64,000 nt of DNA from contig NZ_AP027362.1 of the NCBI RefSeq assembly GCF_030295935.1, positions 2,046,001 through 2,110,000 of the forward strand, given 5' to 3'. Shown one piece after another: positions 45,471 through 57,888 of this stretch; the first letter of the stretch is position 1; each line of letters starts with the position of its first letter. Source of the stretch: Thalassotalea piscium. Lineage in GTDB: Bacteria; Pseudomonadota; Gammaproteobacteria; Enterobacterales; Alteromonadaceae. A program made the position numbers and the translations under genes. Below the pieces are notes generated by a model. That model was not told the origin of the DNA, ran no database searches, and was given only the letters and a program-made list of their open reading frames with translations.

Positions 45471-47132
45471 TTAACTTTTAGCGTTTTTAAACGCTTCAGC
45501 CATTGCACTTAAACTAGACTCTTCAGGCTGGTTTAAGTTGTCCATAGCATCGCGCTCTTCTGCTTGGTCTTTCGCTTTGATTGATAAGCTAATAGCACGA
45601 TTCTTACGATCTACGCCCATGAACTTAGTCTCAACGCTATCACCAACAGATAATTCAGTAGTAGCATCTTCGATGCGGTCACGTGAAATGTCTGATACAC
45701 GTAAGTATCCTTCAACGCCATCTGCTAATTCAATTTTAGCGCCTTTTGCGTCAACTTCAACTACCTTACCAGTAACAATAGCACCTTTTTTGTTATCTGT
45801 CAGATACATGTTGAACGGATCATCTTCAGTTTGCTTAACGCCTAATGAAATTCGCTCACGCTCTGGGTCAACTTGTAGTACAACAGCTGAGATTTCGTCA
45901 CCTTTCTTATATTCACGAACAGCTTCTTCACCGCCAGCCCATGAAATATCAGATAAGTGAACAAGACCATCAATGCCACCGTCAAGACCGATAAAGATAC
46001 CAAAATCTGTAATTGATTTGATCTTACCTGAAACTTTATCACCTTTGTTGAAGTTTTTAGCAAACTCTTCCCAAGGGTTCGGGATGCATTGTTTAAGGCC
46101 TAGTGAAATACGACGACGTTCTTCGTCAATTTCAAGTACCATTACTTCAACAGTATCACCTAAGTTAACAACTTTAGATGGGTGGATGTTTTTGTTTGTC
46201 CAATCCATTTCAGAAACGTGAACTAAACCTTCAACGCCTTCTTGGATTTCAACAAAACAACCATAATCAGTTAAGTTAGTTACACGACCAGAAAGTTTAG
46301 CACCTTCTGGGTAACGCTTAGCAATAGCAACCCATGGATCTTCACCTAATTGCTTCATACCTAATGAAACACGAGTACGATCACGGTCGAATTTCAATAC
46401 TTTAACTTGAATTTCATCGCCAACGTTTACGATTTCACTTGGGTGCTTAACACGCTTCCAAGCCATATCTGTGATATGTAATAAACCGTCAATACCACCT
46501 AAGTCAACGAATGCACCGTAGTCAGTAAGGTTCTTAACGATACCTTTAACTTCCATGCCTTCTGCTAGTGACTCTAATAATTGATCACGTTCAACGCTGC
46601 TTTCTGATTCGATAACTGCGCGACGAGAAACAACTACGTTATTACGCTTTTGGTCAAGCTTAATAACTTTGAATTCTAAATCTTTACCTTCAAGGTGAGC
46701 TGTGTCACGAATAGGACGAACATCAACTAATGAACCCGGTAAGAAAGCACGAATATTGCTAACTTCAACCGTGAAACCACCTTTAACTTTACCGTTGATA
46801 ACACCGATAACAGTTTCTTTTTCTTCGTATGCTTTTTCAAGCACTTGCCATGCTTCATGACGTTTTGCTTTTTCACGAGAAAGAATTGTTTCACCGAAAC
46901 CATCATCAGTTGCATCTAATGCAACATCAATTTCGTCACCAACATTAATTTCTACTTCACCAGCTGTATTTTTGAACTGATCAATAGAGATAACGCTTTC
47001 AGATTTTAAGCCGGCGTCAACTAAAACGTTGTCTTTGTTGATGGCTACCACAGTTCCTTTAATAATAGAACCTGGACGTGTTTCGATTTCTTTTAAACTT
47101 TCTTCAAAAAGTTGTGCAAAATTTTCAGTCAT
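45471..47132 (-). CDS. rpsA: 30S ribosomal protein S1
   Basis: Brings mRNA to the 30S subunit. The 553 residues contain six S1/OB domains; repeats 3-6 are very alike (GxxVxxxLTDYGxFVxLxxGxxGLxHxSDM pattern, e.g. [25 protein letters not shown] and [26 protein letters not shown]-type segments). It begins [21 protein letters not shown]. It lies between cmk and ihfB as in E. coli. Confidence 0.98.
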   Translation of the reverse strand: MTENFAQLFEESLKEIETRPGSIIKGTVVAINKDNVLVDAGLKSESVISIDQFKNTAGEVEINVGDEIDVALDATDDGFGETILSREKAKRHEAWQVLEKAYEEKETVIGVINGKVKGGFTVEVSNIRAFLPGSLVDVRPIRDTAHLEGKDLEFKVIKLDQKRNNVVVSRRAVIESESSVERDQLLESLAEGMEVKGIVKNLTDYGAFVDLGGIDGLLHITDMAWKRVKHPSEIVNVGDEIQVKVLKFDRDRTRVSLGMKQLGEDPWVAIAKRYPEGAKLSGRVTNLTDYGCFVEIQEGVEGLVHVSEMDWTNKNIHPSKVVNLGDTVEVMVLEIDEERRRISLGLKQCIPNPWEEFAKNFNKGDKVSGKIKSITDFGIFIGLDGGIDGLVHLSDISWAGGEEAVREYKKGDEISAVVLQVDPERERISLGVKQTEDDPFNMYLTDNKKGAIVTGKVVEVDAKGAKIELADGVEGYLRVSDISRDRIEDATTELSVGDSVETKFMGVDRKNRAISLSIKAKDQAEERDAMDNLNQPEESSLSAMAEAFKNAKS

Positions 47133-47247
47133 AAGTGTATATGAACTCAGTTTTTAATCCAATCTACGTACTTGTATCATGGGGTTGTTAATAAAACCTA
47201 TTGCATCCGTACGCTAGGTTATTTAGTAATAGTTAAACTTATTCTAA

Positions 47248-47943
47248 CTATATAGTCGTTTTTTGCGTTAATTTTTCATTCGTAAATGTTAAGATTCTTT
47301 CCACCACTTCATCGATAGAAAGGTCTGTAGAATCAAGGATTAACGCACCTTCTGCAGGTACAAGCGGGGCCACCTTTCGGTTTTGATCTCGCTCATCTCG
47401 TTGACGTATGTCATCCAAAAGGCGCCCGATTTTAACATCAAACCCCTTCGCTTTCAACTGATTATATCGTCGCTGCGCGCGTTCTTCTGCACTTGCGGTT
47501 AAAAATACTTTTACAGGTGCCGTAGTAAAAACAACTGTCCCCATATCTCGGCCGTCTGCAACAAGCCCAGGAGTGTTTTTAAACGCACGCTGTCTACGTA
47601 ACAAAGCTTCTCGCACACGAGGAAAAGCCGCTACTTTGGACGCTAGCTCCCCAATTTCTTCGGTGCGAATGATGTCGGTAACATTTTCGCCTTCTAAAAT
47701 AACTTTTCCTTCACCTGATGAACTAATAGTAAACTGGACATCGAGATGCGCTGCAATTGGAATAAGTGGCTCTTCTTCTTCAACACCTAAATGATGATGC
47801 TGGCTTGCCACTGCAAGTACACGATAAATAGCACCACTATCAAGTAAGTGCCAACCTAGTTTTTCTGCGACTAATCGTGCAGCTGTACCTTTACCCGCAC
47901 CACTTGGGCCATCTATCGCGATAACTGGAATGTTTTCCTGCAT
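47248..47943 (-). CDS. cmk: Cytidylate kinase
   Basis: Phosphorylates CMP and dCMP. P-loop GPSGAGKGT (12-20), the [10 protein letters not shown] region, [10 protein letters not shown] and the C-terminal RDERDQNR lid are present. At 231 residues it has standard size. It lies between aroA and rpsA. Confidence 0.96.
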   Translation of the reverse strand: MQENIPVIAIDGPSGAGKGTAARLVAEKLGWHLLDSGAIYRVLAVASQHHHLGVEEEEPLIPIAAHLDVQFTISSSGEGKVILEGENVTDIIRTEEIGELASKVAAFPRVREALLRRQRAFKNTPGLVADGRDMGTVVFTTAPVKVFLTASAEERAQRRYNQLKAKGFDVKIGRLLDDIRQRDERDQNRKVAPLVPAEGALILDSTDLSIDEVVERILTFTNEKLTQKTTI

Positions 47944-48028
47944 ATATTTATTCTCCTAATGTCGCAAATCGGCGAAATTATACGGCAATTATATTTCAAA
48001 ATCGCGTAAAAATTAATTCTCTAATGAA

Positions 48029-49309
48029 TCAGCACGACACCTGAGCTAATTTGACGAAATAATCAGGAAACGTTTTAGCCGTACATTTTGGATCATTAAT
48101 GGTAACAGGTGTATCACTCAAGGCAACAAGTGAAAAACACATTGCTACTCTGTGATCGTCATAGGTATCAATTTGTGCATGTTTAAGTGTTCTTGGTGGT
48201 GTAATAGAAATAAAATCTTCACCTTCAATAACTTCAGCACCAACTTTACGAAGCTCAATTGCCATTGCAAATAAACGGTCGGTTTCTTTAACTCGCCAAT
48301 TATATATATTACGAATTGTTGTTGTACCCTTAGCAAAAAGTGCGGTTGTGGCTATTGTCATTGCGGCATCAGGGATATGGTTCATATCCATATCTACCGC
48401 TGTAAGTGGTTTACCTACCACCGTAATAGATTCATCATTCCATATCACTTTTGCACCCATTTTTTCTAGCACATCTGCAAAGTGTTTATCTCCTTGAACG
48501 CTCAGTTTACCAACACCATGAACGGTAATTTGTCCACCTTTAATAGCACCAGCTGCTAAAAAATATGACGCTGAAGATGCATCACCTTCAACCATATAAC
48601 GTTCAACAGATTGATAGGATTGATTGCCTTTTACTTTAAATGACTGATAACTGTCATTTTGTACATTAATACCAAACCGACTCATAATATTTAACGTAAT
48701 ATCAATATAAGGCTTAGAAACCAACTCTCCTACAATATCTATATTAATATCAGTAGTTAAAAGAGGTGCTATCATAAGTATAGCGGTTAGGAATTGGCTA
48801 GAAATCGACCCATCAATCTTAATGGTATTTGCCGATAGACTTTTACCGGTAATTTTTACGGGAGGATAATCTGAGTTTTCAAGATATATAATATTAGCGC
48901 TTAGTTGCTGTAACGCATCGACCAAATGCCCGATAGGTCTTTCTTTCATTCTTGGCTCGCCTGTTAATACAAACGTTCCTTCACTAGCCGCAAGTGCTGC
49001 ACATAAAGGGCGCATTGCAGTGCCAGCGTTCCCTAAATATAATTCAGTAGGCTCATTAACTTTAAAAAAGCCATTATTGCCAACAATAGTACATTCAGTA
49101 CCACAGTCACTTAAATGATATTGTATCCCCAGTGCAGTTAACGCATTTAGCATGTGTTTAATATCGTCACTCACCAGTAAGTTTGTTATTTTAGTTGTAC
49201 CATTAGCTAATGCAGCAATTAATAAAGCACGGTTTGATAAACTTTTAGACCCTGGTAAAAACACCTCACCATTTATTTTATCAATTGGATTTAATGTTAA
49301 CTGTTCCAT
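48029..49309 (-). CDS. aroA: 3-phosphoshikimate 1-carboxyvinyltransferase (EPSP synthase)
   Basis: Shikimate pathway enzyme joining shikimate-3-phosphate and PEP. The start is set at [34 protein letters not shown]; an open frame upstream overlaps serC and has no ribosome site. Class I marks: [52 protein letters not shown] and the [15 protein letters not shown] region. The resulting 426 residues are standard. Its start lies next to the serC stop, so the genes are coupled. Confidence 0.96.
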   Translation of the reverse strand: MEQLTLNPIDKINGEVFLPGSKSLSNRALLIAALANGTTKITNLLVSDDIKHMLNALTALGIQYHLSDCGTECTIVGNNGFFKVNEPTELYLGNAGTAMRPLCAALAASEGTFVLTGEPRMKERPIGHLVDALQQLSANIIYLENSDYPPVKITGKSLSANTIKIDGSISSQFLTAILMIAPLLTTDINIDIVGELVSKPYIDITLNIMSRFGINVQNDSYQSFKVKGNQSYQSVERYMVEGDASSASYFLAAGAIKGGQITVHGVGKLSVQGDKHFADVLEKMGAKVIWNDESITVVGKPLTAVDMDMNHIPDAAMTIATTALFAKGTTTIRNIYNWRVKETDRLFAMAIELRKVGAEVIEGEDFISITPPRTLKHAQIDTYDDHRVAMCFSLVALSDTPVTINDPKCTAKTFPDYFVKLAQVSC

Positions 49310-49310
49310 A

Positions 49311-50402
49311 CTAACTATTTCCTTTTTCAAATTCGCGCATAAAGTTAACGAGCTTTTGCACACCTTCAATAGGCATCGCATTGTAAATACTAGCGCGCAT
49401 TCCACCAACCATTCTATGACCTTCAAGCGCTAACAGCCCTGCACTTTTTGCTTGTTCAAGAAATGCATTGTTAAGAGATTCGTCTACTAACCAAAAAGGC
49501 ACATTCATTAAACTACGGTGCTGACTTGCAATATCGTTACGGTAAAATTTGCTGTTATCTACAAATTGATATAATAATTGGGCTTTTTCTTTGTTGATTG
49601 ATGAAATCGCTTTAACACCGCCAGAGTCAATTAACCATTCAAAAACTAAGCCGGCTAAATACCATGCGTATGTAGGAGGTGTATTGTACATAGAACTATT
49701 ATCTGCTTCAGTTTGGTAATTAAATATACAAGGTGTTTTAACATCAGCGCTTCCTAAAAGATCTTCTCGCACAATAACGATAGTTAACCCTGACGGCCCA
49801 ATATTTTTTTGAGCTCCTGCATATATTAAAGCAAATTTTGAAACGTCGATTTCTCTTGATAATATGGTAGATGACAAATCAGCAACCAAAGGCACACCAT
49901 GGGTTTCAGGGATATCAAACAACTCTAATCCATCAACTGTTTCATTAGGGCAATAATGTACATATGCCGCATTTTTATCTAATGGCCACTGGCTAGAATC
50001 TTTGATTTGACGTTGTCCATTAACCTTTTCAACAACATTTATTTTATTGATTAGGCCAAAGTTTTCAGCCTCATTAGCGGCAGCTTTAGACCATGAACCA
50101 GTAATAATATAGTCAGCACTTTTGTTAGCCGGAAGTAAATTAAGAGGAACCGCTGAAAATTGACCACGTCCGCCGCCATGACAAAAAAGCACTTTATAAT
50201 TGTCTGGAATTGACATTAATTGACGTAAGTCTGCTTCTGCTTTTGTTGCTACCGCCATAAACTCTTTACTACGATGGCTAAGCTCCATTACTGAACAACC
50301 GGTGTTATTCCAATTGAGAAATTCAGATTGTGCTTTTACCATCACAGGTACTGGCAGCATAGCTGGGCCGGCACAAAAATTATAGACAGCAGACATACGC
50401 AT
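49311..50402 (-). CDS. serC: Phosphoserine aminotransferase
   Basis: PLP enzyme of serine and pyridoxine synthesis. The start segment [12 protein letters not shown], the PLP lysine K199 in [12 protein letters not shown], and the [15 protein letters not shown] segment are typical. AAGGAA lies five bases before this ATG; a second ATG two codons on is possible. The length of 363 is normal. serC-aroA coupling is classical in enterics. The gene follows gyrA after a terminator. Confidence 0.96.
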   Translation of the reverse strand: MRMSAVYNFCAGPAMLPVPVMVKAQSEFLNWNNTGCSVMELSHRSKEFMAVATKAEADLRQLMSIPDNYKVLFCHGGGRGQFSAVPLNLLPANKSADYIITGSWSKAAANEAENFGLINKINVVEKVNGQRQIKDSSQWPLDKNAAYVHYCPNETVDGLELFDIPETHGVPLVADLSSTILSREIDVSKFALIYAGAQKNIGPSGLTIVIVREDLLGSADVKTPCIFNYQTEADNSSMYNTPPTYAWYLAGLVFEWLIDSGGVKAISSINKEKAQLLYQFVDNSKFYRNDIASQHRSLMNVPFWLVDESLNNAFLEQAKSAGLLALEGHRMVGGMRASIYNAMPIEGVQKLVNFMREFEKGNS

Positions 50403-50428
50403 TAACTTCCTTCTTATATATTTAAGTC

Positions 50429-50459
50429 AAAAAAATAGGCGGTCAATACCGCCTATTTT
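50429..50459 (-). terminator. Terminator after gyrA
   Basis: On the minus strand AAAATAGGCGG-TATTGA-CCGCCTATTTT is a strong stem ending in a run of seven T, just after the gyrA stop. Confidence 0.9.
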
Positions 50460-50476
50460 CATTTACGAAACGGTAA

Positions 50477-53185
50477 CTATTCGTTATCGCCTTCGCTGGT
50501 TTCATCACTTACATCAGTCAGTGTTGCATCACTCGACGAAATAATTGTCTCTTCGTCTGTTGATTGTTCTTCACCATCAACAAGCGACTCATTCACTTCA
50601 ATTTCATCAATGCGCTGCAAAGCAACTACATGTTCTTCTTCAGCTGTTCGAATAATACGAACACCCTGAGTATTACGGCCTATAATACTAACCTCATTAA
50701 CTCGTGTGCGAACCAGTGTGCCGTTATCAGTGATCAACATGATTTCATCTTCATGTTCAACCTGAACTGCGCCAACAACAGGGCCATTTCTATCACTTAC
50801 TTTAATAGAAACAACACCTTTGGTTGCTCGGCTTTTCGCTGGATACTCAGCTAACTCGGTACGCTTACCATAACCGTTTTGTGTGATAGTTAAGACTGCG
50901 CCATCAGATTTAGGTACGATAAGTGAAACAACTTTCTGATCACCTTCAAGTCTGATACCACGAACACCTGTAGCAGTACGTCCCATTGCACGCAATGCAT
51001 GAATTTCTTCACCTGTTTCAGGGTCTCTTTTCACTTCACCGGTTTCGCTATCACGTGCTTTTTCATTAAAACGGACTACTTTACCAGCATCTGAAAACAG
51101 CATAATATCGTTTTCACCATTGGTAATGTCTACACCAATAAGTGTGTCATCATCACGAAGGTTCAATGCAATAATACCATTGGCTCTTTGATTCGAATAC
51201 GCAGTTAAAGGCGTTTTCTTCACTGTGCCAGAGGCTGTAGCCATAATAATAAACTTATCTTCTTCATACTCACGTACGGGTAAGATAGCTGTAATTTTTT
51301 CATCATCGCCTAATGGTAGTAAATTGACGATTGGTCGGCCTCGAGCAGTACGGCTTGCTAATGGTAATTGATACACTTTTAACCAATACAACTTGCCACG
51401 GTTCGAGAAGCATAAAATGGTATCGTGAGTATTAGCGACCAATAAACGTTCAATGAAGTCTTCTTCCTTCATCTTAGTCGCTGCTTTACCTTTACCACCT
51501 CTGCGTTGAGACTGATAATCAGAAAGTATTTGGTACTTCACATAACCTTCATTCGATAAAGTAACAACAACATCTTCTTCACTAATTAAATCTTCTAAAG
51601 AAAGATCATGTGAAGCATTGGTGATTTCTGTACGACGTTCGTCGCCAAATTCGTCTCTAATGACTTCTAACTCTTCACGAATAACTTCCATTAAGCGCTC
51701 AGGACTTGCCAAAATATGCATTAATTCAGCAATAAGGTCTAATAACGCTTTGTACTCACTTAGAATTTTTTCGTGTTCCATGCCAGACAATTTATATAAC
51801 TGTAAGTCAACAATTGCTTTAGCTTGTTCGGCAGTAAGGTAATACAAACCATCACGAATGCCGTATTCAGGCTCTAACCATTCAGGACGAGCAGCGTCGG
51901 TGCCAGCACTTTCTAACATATGACTTACGTTACCAAGCTCCCATCCTTGAAGAATTAATTTCTCTTCAGCTTCTTTTCTATTACTCGATTCCTTTATCAA
52001 CTTAATGATTGGATCTATATTTGCGAGTGCAATTGAAAGGCCTTCAAGAATATGGGCACGCTCACGAGCTTTACGTAATTCAAATATGGTTCGACGTGTA
52101 ACAACTTCACGACGATGAAGAACAAACGCTTCAAGCATTTCTTTAAGGTTAAATAACTTAGGTTGACCATTGGTTAACGCAACCATATTTAAACCAAACG
52201 AGACTTGCATTTGAGTAAGTTTATATAAGTTATTTAAAACAACTTCACCTACTTCTCCACGTTTAATTTCTATCACCATACGCATACCATCTTTATCAGA
52301 TTCATCACGTAAAGCAGAAATACCTTCAAGACGTTTTTCTTTAACAAGCTCAGCCATTTTTTCTATTAAGCGAGCTTTGTTTACTTGGTATGGAAGTTCA
52401 TGAACAATAATGGTTTCTTTGCCCGACTTATCATCAACTTCGATGTCAGCAAGTGCACGAATTTTTATTTTACCACGGCCTGTTTTATAGGCCTCTTCAA
52501 TGCCTGCTCTACCACTGATAATACCTGCAGTTGGAAAGTCAGGGCCAGGTATGTAATCAATTAGTTCATCAATAGTGATATCGTTATTTTCGATATAAGC
52601 TAAACAACCATTGATCACTTCAGTTAAGTTATGCGGTGGTATATTCGTTGCCATACCTACAGCAATCCCCGACGTACCATTAACTAGTAAGTTAGGAATA
52701 CGTGTTGGCATTACAGCGGGTATATGCTCAGTCCCATCATAGTTAGGTACAAAGTCTACCGTTTCTTTATCAAGGTCTGCGAGAATTGAGTGCGATATCT
52801 TCGCCATGCGAATTTCGGTATAACGCATTGCTGCAGCTGAGTCACCATCAACAGAACCGAAGTTACCTTGTCCGTCAACTAACATATAACGAAGTGAGAA
52901 AGGCTGAGCCATACGAACAATCGTGTCGTAAACTGCGGTGTCACCATGTGGGTGATACTTACCTATTACATCACCAACCACACGGGCTGACTTTTTATAA
53001 GGTTTATTATAATCATTACCCAATACGTTCATCGCAAATAAAACACGACGATGTACAGGCTTTAATCCATCGCGAACATCAGGTAATGCTCGTCCTACAA
53101 TTACACTCATTGCATAATCTAAGTAGGAACTTTTCAGCTCATCCTCAATATTGACAGGAAGAATTTCTTTAGCCAGATCAGTCAT
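50477..53185 (-). CDS. gyrA: DNA gyrase subunit A
   Basis: Breakage-reunion subunit of DNA gyrase. The active tyrosine is Tyr122 ([10 protein letters not shown]). The quinolone-determining segment is [14 protein letters not shown] with T83 and D87; threonine at 83 is a natural susceptible-type residue in many genera. The GyrA box of the C-terminal pinwheel (QRRGGKGK, about residue 560) is present and the tail is acidic. The length of 902 is a little longer than E. coli. It is expressed alone, bounded by a terminator. Confidence 0.98.
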   Translation of the reverse strand: MTDLAKEILPVNIEDELKSSYLDYAMSVIVGRALPDVRDGLKPVHRRVLFAMNVLGNDYNKPYKKSARVVGDVIGKYHPHGDTAVYDTIVRMAQPFSLRYMLVDGQGNFGSVDGDSAAAMRYTEIRMAKISHSILADLDKETVDFVPNYDGTEHIPAVMPTRIPNLLVNGTSGIAVGMATNIPPHNLTEVINGCLAYIENNDITIDELIDYIPGPDFPTAGIISGRAGIEEAYKTGRGKIKIRALADIEVDDKSGKETIIVHELPYQVNKARLIEKMAELVKEKRLEGISALRDESDKDGMRMVIEIKRGEVGEVVLNNLYKLTQMQVSFGLNMVALTNGQPKLFNLKEMLEAFVLHRREVVTRRTIFELRKARERAHILEGLSIALANIDPIIKLIKESSNRKEAEEKLILQGWELGNVSHMLESAGTDAARPEWLEPEYGIRDGLYYLTAEQAKAIVDLQLYKLSGMEHEKILSEYKALLDLIAELMHILASPERLMEVIREELEVIRDEFGDERRTEITNASHDLSLEDLISEEDVVVTLSNEGYVKYQILSDYQSQRRGGKGKAATKMKEEDFIERLLVANTHDTILCFSNRGKLYWLKVYQLPLASRTARGRPIVNLLPLGDDEKITAILPVREYEEDKFIIMATASGTVKKTPLTAYSNQRANGIIALNLRDDDTLIGVDITNGENDIMLFSDAGKVVRFNEKARDSETGEVKRDPETGEEIHALRAMGRTATGVRGIRLEGDQKVVSLIVPKSDGAVLTITQNGYGKRTELAEYPAKSRATKGVVSIKVSDRNGPVVGAVQVEHEDEIMLITDNGTLVRTRVNEVSIIGRNTQGVRIIRTAEEEHVVALQRIDEIEVNESLVDGEEQSTDEETIISSSDATLTDVSDETSEGDNE

Positions 53186-53722
53186 AAAACGGCGGTATCC
53201 CTAAAATAAATTTTAACATTATTATTGTTAATAAGGCGCGTATACTAACACAAAACCGTCAATATGCCTTACTCTTTATGACCTGACATTTTGCGCTGCT
53301 TACGCCTACTTTTCAAGTGAAAAATACCTTAACTGTCAACCAATACTAAATATTTGTTTATATTGATAATTAATTGTTCTAAATAATGTCTTTACCCTGT
53401 AAAAAGAATTAATTGAACATTAAACAATCACCTTCTTTGTGTATAATAAAAACATCAAGCAAACATTGGTCATTAAACACTCAAAAATACTGTTTATTTA
53501 TCAGTAAATATCGATAAAGCGTAGATAAACATTAAAGTCGGAATACACCCCATCATTCAAAGTAAAACATCCCTTACCATTTGAATGTTCAAAAGCAACG
53601 TTTTGGAAGATACAAAAGCACAGGGATTACAGAAGTAAAAGCTCAGAAAGAATATTAGTGCTTGCTAGGAAAGCAGAATCATATAAAATCTTGTTAAACT
53701 TTAGTTATTACCAATAAACCTA
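53186..53722. other. Divergent intergenic region gyrA/ubiG
   Basis: A 537-bp AT-rich stretch without a supported gene. It must hold the gyrA promoter (minus; TTGACGGTTTTGTGTTAGTAT near 53245-53265 has an extended TGnTAGTAT -10) and the ubiG promoter. I see no RNA gene or repeat in it. Confidence 0.4.
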
Positions 53723-54430
53723 ATGACAGATACTCTTAATGTAAACCCAGATGAAATTGCCAAATTCGAAAAGGTAGCTCACCAATGGTGGGATTTAGAT
53801 GGTGACTTCAAACCTCTGCATCAAATTAACCCGATTCGTCGTCAATTTATTATTCAGTACTTAGGTGACATTTTCGATAAAAAAATAGTAGATGTCGGTT
53901 GTGGAGGTGGGATTTTAGCTGAAAGTTTAGCAAAGCTTGGAGCTCAAGTTACCGGAATAGATATGGGCGATGAACCTTTAAATGTCGCTAAGTTACATGC
54001 ACTTGAGACTGGCGTAACTTTAACCTATGAAAAAATACCTGCTGAAGAGTTTGCCTTAAAGCACCTTGAAAATTTTGATGCGGTAACCTGTATGGAAATG
54101 TTAGAGCATGTTCCAGACCCTTCATCAATAGTAAAAGCCTGTGCTGACATGGTTAAACCAGGTGGTTTTGTGTTTTTTTCAACGTTAAACAAAACGTTAA
54201 AATCATATTTACTTGCTATTTTAGCTGCAGAAAAAATATTAAAAATTGTGCCTGACGGTACGCATGAACATGACAAATTTATTCGCCCTTCTCAACTTAT
54301 CGGTTGGGCTGAGCAGTATGGTTTAAAATGTATTGATGCCGCTGGTTTACATTACAACCCGATAACAGAAAATCATAAGCTCAATAGTGATTTGGGCGTT
54401 AATTATATTTTATGTTGTCAGAAGGTATAA
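53723..54430 (+). CDS. ubiG: Ubiquinone biosynthesis O-methyltransferase
   Basis: SAM-dependent enzyme for both O-methylations of ubiquinone synthesis. The start [33 protein letters not shown] is specific to UbiG; the SAM loop is [16 protein letters not shown] followed by [11 protein letters not shown], and [13 protein letters not shown] follows. At 235 residues it is standard. It is followed directly by gph, as in many gammaproteobacteria. Confidence 0.96.
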   Translation: MTDTLNVNPDEIAKFEKVAHQWWDLDGDFKPLHQINPIRRQFIIQYLGDIFDKKIVDVGCGGGILAESLAKLGAQVTGIDMGDEPLNVAKLHALETGVTLTYEKIPAEEFALKHLENFDAVTCMEMLEHVPDPSSIVKACADMVKPGGFVFFSTLNKTLKSYLLAILAAEKILKIVPDGTHEHDKFIRPSQLIGWAEQYGLKCIDAAGLHYNPITENHKLNSDLGVNYILCCQKV

Positions 54431-54432
54431 AG

Positions 54433-55098
54433 GTGTCTTTACCAAGTGCTACTCAAGCGGTGTTGTTTGACTTAGACGGAACGTTACTCGATACAGCTAA
54501 CGATTTAGGCGCGGCGCTAAATCATCTGCTTTTACAAAACAACTTACCTTTGGTTGAGCGTTCAGCATATCGCCCTGTAGCTTCTGACGGCGCTAAAGGG
54601 TTGCTTGAACTAGGGTTCAAAGACAAGCTTAGCGCGTTTAATTTTCAAGAGTTACGTCAACAATTTTTATCCTACTACGAAAATAATATCGCAACGCATA
54701 CATCGATATATTCAGGTGTTATAGAACTCATTGAATACCTTAAACAGCATAATATTACTTGGGGTATTGTAACAAACAAGCCCGAAGATCTAACCTTAAA
54801 GCTACTGCCAAACTTCCCAGAGTTTAATGATTGCCAAGTTATTATCGGTGGAGATACCTTAGCCAAAAGAAAACCCGATCCCGAACCTTTGCTTCATGCC
54901 TGTAAAGAAATGAATGTTGATCCGAAGCACACACTTTATGTAGGTGATGCGCCTAGAGACATAGAAGCTGGTAATGCTGCAAATATGACAACCGTTATTG
55001 CACAATGGGGTTATATAAATAATCTTTCTGATTGTAATAATTGGTTAAGTGATTTCAGCTGTAAATCGCCATTAGAAATTAAAGCGTTGATTAAATAG
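54433..55098 (+). CDS. gph: Phosphoglycolate phosphatase
   Basis: HAD-superfamily phosphatase that removes 2-phosphoglycolate formed during DNA repair. Motif I is LFDLDGTLLDT, motif II GIVTNK, motif III KPDPEPL and motif IV YVGDAPRDIEAG. The start is set at the GTG of MSLPSATQAVLF because GAAGG lies seven bases before it; an ATG at 54412 inside ubiG has no ribosome site. The gene begins two bases after the ubiG stop, giving 221 residues. Phosphoglycolate is assigned from the ubiG linkage and family features. Confidence 0.9.
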   Translation: MSLPSATQAVLFDLDGTLLDTANDLGAALNHLLLQNNLPLVERSAYRPVASDGAKGLLELGFKDKLSAFNFQELRQQFLSYYENNIATHTSIYSGVIELIEYLKQHNITWGIVTNKPEDLTLKLLPNFPEFNDCQVIIGGDTLAKRKPDPEPLLHACKEMNVDPKHTLYVGDAPRDIEAGNAANMTTVIAQWGYINNLSDCNNWLSDFSCKSPLEIKALIK

Positions 55099-55357
55099 AC
55101 AAGCTGCCACTTTATTACACAAAAACACTAAACTATTGATATTAAATGAGTTAATTTTTAATATTAGTTTTAGCTATATAGATATAACCAAATTCAATAA
55201 AAGAGTTTGTAAGGCTAAAAAAATAGTAAATAACCATTGCGTTTTTGTAAAATCAAAATTAAAACGTGGTACTCAGTTAGCCACTACTAACACAAATTTT
55301 TATCTACCAAAGAGATAATAAATTAAACCCTAATACCACTTGCATTCGTACCCAAAC

Positions 55358-55373
55358 CTCATTATCTTGTGAT
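55358..55373 (+). promoter_or_regulatory. NrdR box 1 (nrdAB)
   Basis: CCTCATTATCTTGTGA fits the NrdR consensus ACACWATATATWGTGT at about 11 of 16 positions. Its distance of 32 bp to the second box is the usual spacing of paired NrdR sites. Confidence 0.6.
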
Positions 55374-55389
55374 CACAATTTGCATTACC

Positions 55390-55405
55390 CCCCAGATATA
55401 GTGTT
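55390..55405 (+). promoter_or_regulatory. NrdR box 2 (nrdAB)
   Basis: CCCCCAGATATAGTGT matches the NrdR consensus best in its right half (ATATAGTGT). It lies about 84 bp before nrdA. Repression of nrdAB when dATP is ample is inferred from this pair. The rest of the 390-bp gap from 55099 holds no supported gene. Confidence 0.65.
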
Positions 55406-55488
55406 TTGGTGTTTTTTCAATCAAACAGCTCAAGGGAGTAATATATACGCCGAATAACTAAAATAATAATCAGATTTACAGGATTTTC

Positions 55489-57762
55489 ATGAATAGCAAT
55501 CTTTTTGTAACTAAACGCAATGGCAATAGAGAACTGATCGATTTAGAAAAAATTCATAAAGTTATTGCATGGGCCGCCCAAGGTTTAAATAACGTATCGG
55601 TTTCTCAGGTTGAGTTAAAGTCACACATTCAATTTTATGATGGCATTAAAACCGAAGATATTCATGAAACAATTATTAAATCAGCTGCCGATCTTATTTC
55701 TGAAGAAACTCCTGATTATCAGTTTTTATCAGCGCGTTTAGCGATATTTCACCTACGCAAAAAAGCATACGGTCAATTCGAGCCTCCTTCACTTTATTCT
55801 CATATAGTAAAGCTTGTTGAAGCCGGTAAGTATGATGAACACTTATTACAAGATTATACTCAAGCTGAAATAGAACAAATGGAAACTTTTCTGGATCATA
55901 GTCGCGATCTTACTTTCAGTTATGCTGCTGTAAAGCAGCTTGAAGGGAAGTATTTAGTTCAGAACCGTGTTACGGGTGAAATTTACGAAAGTGCACAGTT
56001 TCTTTACTTGCTAGTTTCTGCTTGTTTATTTGCTAAATATCCGGCTGAAACACGCTTATCTTATGTTGAAGGCTTTTATAACGCAATTTCAACATTTAAA
56101 ATTTCTTTGCCTACTCCAATTATGGCAGGTGTACGCACACCAACTAGACAGTTTTCATCTTGTGTATTAATTGAATGTGGTGACAGTTTAGACTCAATAA
56201 ATGCAACATCAAGCTCTATTGTAAAATATGTCTCGCAACGCGCTGGGATTGGTATTAACGCTGGACGTATTCGTGCGCTTGGCAGTACTATCCGAAATGG
56301 CGAAGCATTTCATACAGGTTGTATACCCTTTTATAAGCACTTTCAAACGGCTGTCAAAAGTTGCTCTCAAGGTGGTGTAAGAGGCGGTGCAGCTACACTT
56401 TTCTATCCTTTATGGCATTTAGAAGTAGAAAGTCTGCTTGTACTGAAAAATAACCGCGGGGTAGAAGAAAACCGCGTGCGTCATTTAGATTACGGCGTTC
56501 AGTTTAATAAAGTTATGTACCAACGCTTAATCAAAGGTGAAGCAATCACCCTATTTAGTCCAAGTGATGTTCCTGGGTTGTATGACGCATTCTTTGAAGA
56601 TCAAGATAAGTTTGAACAACTGTATTTACAATATGAAGCAGACGATAGCATCCGTAAGAAGCGTATAAAAGCGATAGAGCTATTTACATTATTTGCACAA
56701 GAGCGTGCAAGTACAGGTCGTATTTACTTGCAAAACGTTGACCACTGTAACACTCATAGTCCATTTATCCCTTCGTTAGCGCCTATTCGTCAAAGTAACT
56801 TATGTTTAGAAATAGCACTACCTACAAAGCCAATGAATGATGTAAATGATCCAAATGGTGAAATTGCATTGTGTACCTTGTCTGCATTCAACCTAGGTGC
56901 AATCAAAAGCTTAGATGAATTAGAAGGTCTTGCAGATTTAGCAATTCGTGCTTTAGATAGTTTATTAGATTACCAAGACTACCCTGTACCAGCCGCTCAT
57001 AATGCTACAATGGGCCGCAGAACATTAGGTATAGGTGTGATTAATTACGCCTATTACCTTGCTAAAAATGGTGTGTTTTACTCAAATGGTAGTGCGAACA
57101 ACTTAACCCATAGAACCTTTGAAGCAATTCAGTATTATTTATTAAAAGCTTCAAATGAGTTAGCAAAAGAGCAAGGTGCTTGCCCTAAATTTAATGAAAC
57201 TCGTTTATCACAAGGTATTTTACCAATTGATACCTACAAGCGCGAAGTCGATAAAATTACAGCAGAGCCATTGCACCTTGATTGGGAAACCTTAAGAGCC
57301 AGCATTAAAGAGCACGGGGTAAGAAACTCAACCGTTTCTGCATTAATGCCTTCAGAAACATCTTCACAAATCTCAAATGCAACTAACGGTATTGAGCCAC
57401 CTCGTGGTCTTATCAGCGTAAAAGCAAGTAAAGACGGAACATTAAAGCAAGTAGTTCCAGAGTATGAAGCGTTAAAAGACAATTACGAGTTACTTTGGAA
57501 TATACCAAGCAATGAAGGCTATTTGCAGCTTGTTGGTATTATGCAAAAATTTGTTGACCAAACTATCTCTGCAAATACCAATTATGATCCAAATAAATAT
57601 GATGGTGGCAAAGTACCTGTAAAACAAATACTACAGGATATATTAACGGCTTATAAACTGGGCATAAAAACCTTGTATTACCACAACACTCGCGACGGTG
57701 CAGCAGACAGTCATATAGAACAAGAAGATGCTGACTGTGAAGGCGGTGCGTGTAAAATTTAA
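55489..57762 (+). CDS. nrdA: Ribonucleoside-diphosphate reductase class Ia, alpha subunit
   Basis: Catalytic subunit of aerobic ribonucleotide reductase. The N-terminal ATP-cone (about 1-90; LFVTKRNGNRELIDLEKIHKVI) gives overall activity control. The active-site N437-L-C439-L-E441 has the same numbering as E. coli NrdA, with C225-like C in RQFSSCVLIE and the redox pair at the C-terminus (CEGGACKI). The length of 757 is typical. It is first in nrdA-nrdB-yfaE and preceded by NrdR-like boxes. Confidence 0.98.
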   Translation: MNSNLFVTKRNGNRELIDLEKIHKVIAWAAQGLNNVSVSQVELKSHIQFYDGIKTEDIHETIIKSAADLISEETPDYQFLSARLAIFHLRKKAYGQFEPPSLYSHIVKLVEAGKYDEHLLQDYTQAEIEQMETFLDHSRDLTFSYAAVKQLEGKYLVQNRVTGEIYESAQFLYLLVSACLFAKYPAETRLSYVEGFYNAISTFKISLPTPIMAGVRTPTRQFSSCVLIECGDSLDSINATSSSIVKYVSQRAGIGINAGRIRALGSTIRNGEAFHTGCIPFYKHFQTAVKSCSQGGVRGGAATLFYPLWHLEVESLLVLKNNRGVEENRVRHLDYGVQFNKVMYQRLIKGEAITLFSPSDVPGLYDAFFEDQDKFEQLYLQYEADDSIRKKRIKAIELFTLFAQERASTGRIYLQNVDHCNTHSPFIPSLAPIRQSNLCLEIALPTKPMNDVNDPNGEIALCTLSAFNLGAIKSLDELEGLADLAIRALDSLLDYQDYPVPAAHNATMGRRTLGIGVINYAYYLAKNGVFYSNGSANNLTHRTFEAIQYYLLKASNELAKEQGACPKFNETRLSQGILPIDTYKREVDKITAEPLHLDWETLRASIKEHGVRNSTVSALMPSETSSQISNATNGIEPPRGLISVKASKDGTLKQVVPEYEALKDNYELLWNIPSNEGYLQLVGIMQKFVDQTISANTNYDPNKYDGGKVPVKQILQDILTAYKLGIKTLYYHNTRDGAADSHIEQEDADCEGGACKI

Positions 57763-57888
57763 GCTCGTGTATATCTGATAACCAAATTAAATATCGCAGA
57801 CGCTGATGCTTGCGATGTTTTATAAAATAATAATAATCTGTTGATGGAGCACCAATAAACGTCAAATTGGTGCTTCAAGGAGTAAGAA

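Noticed and set aside
55136-55318. 60-codon frame in the gph-nrdA gap
   Set aside because: The composition is AT-driven, with no ribosome site and no recognisable domain. The gap carries regulatory sites instead.
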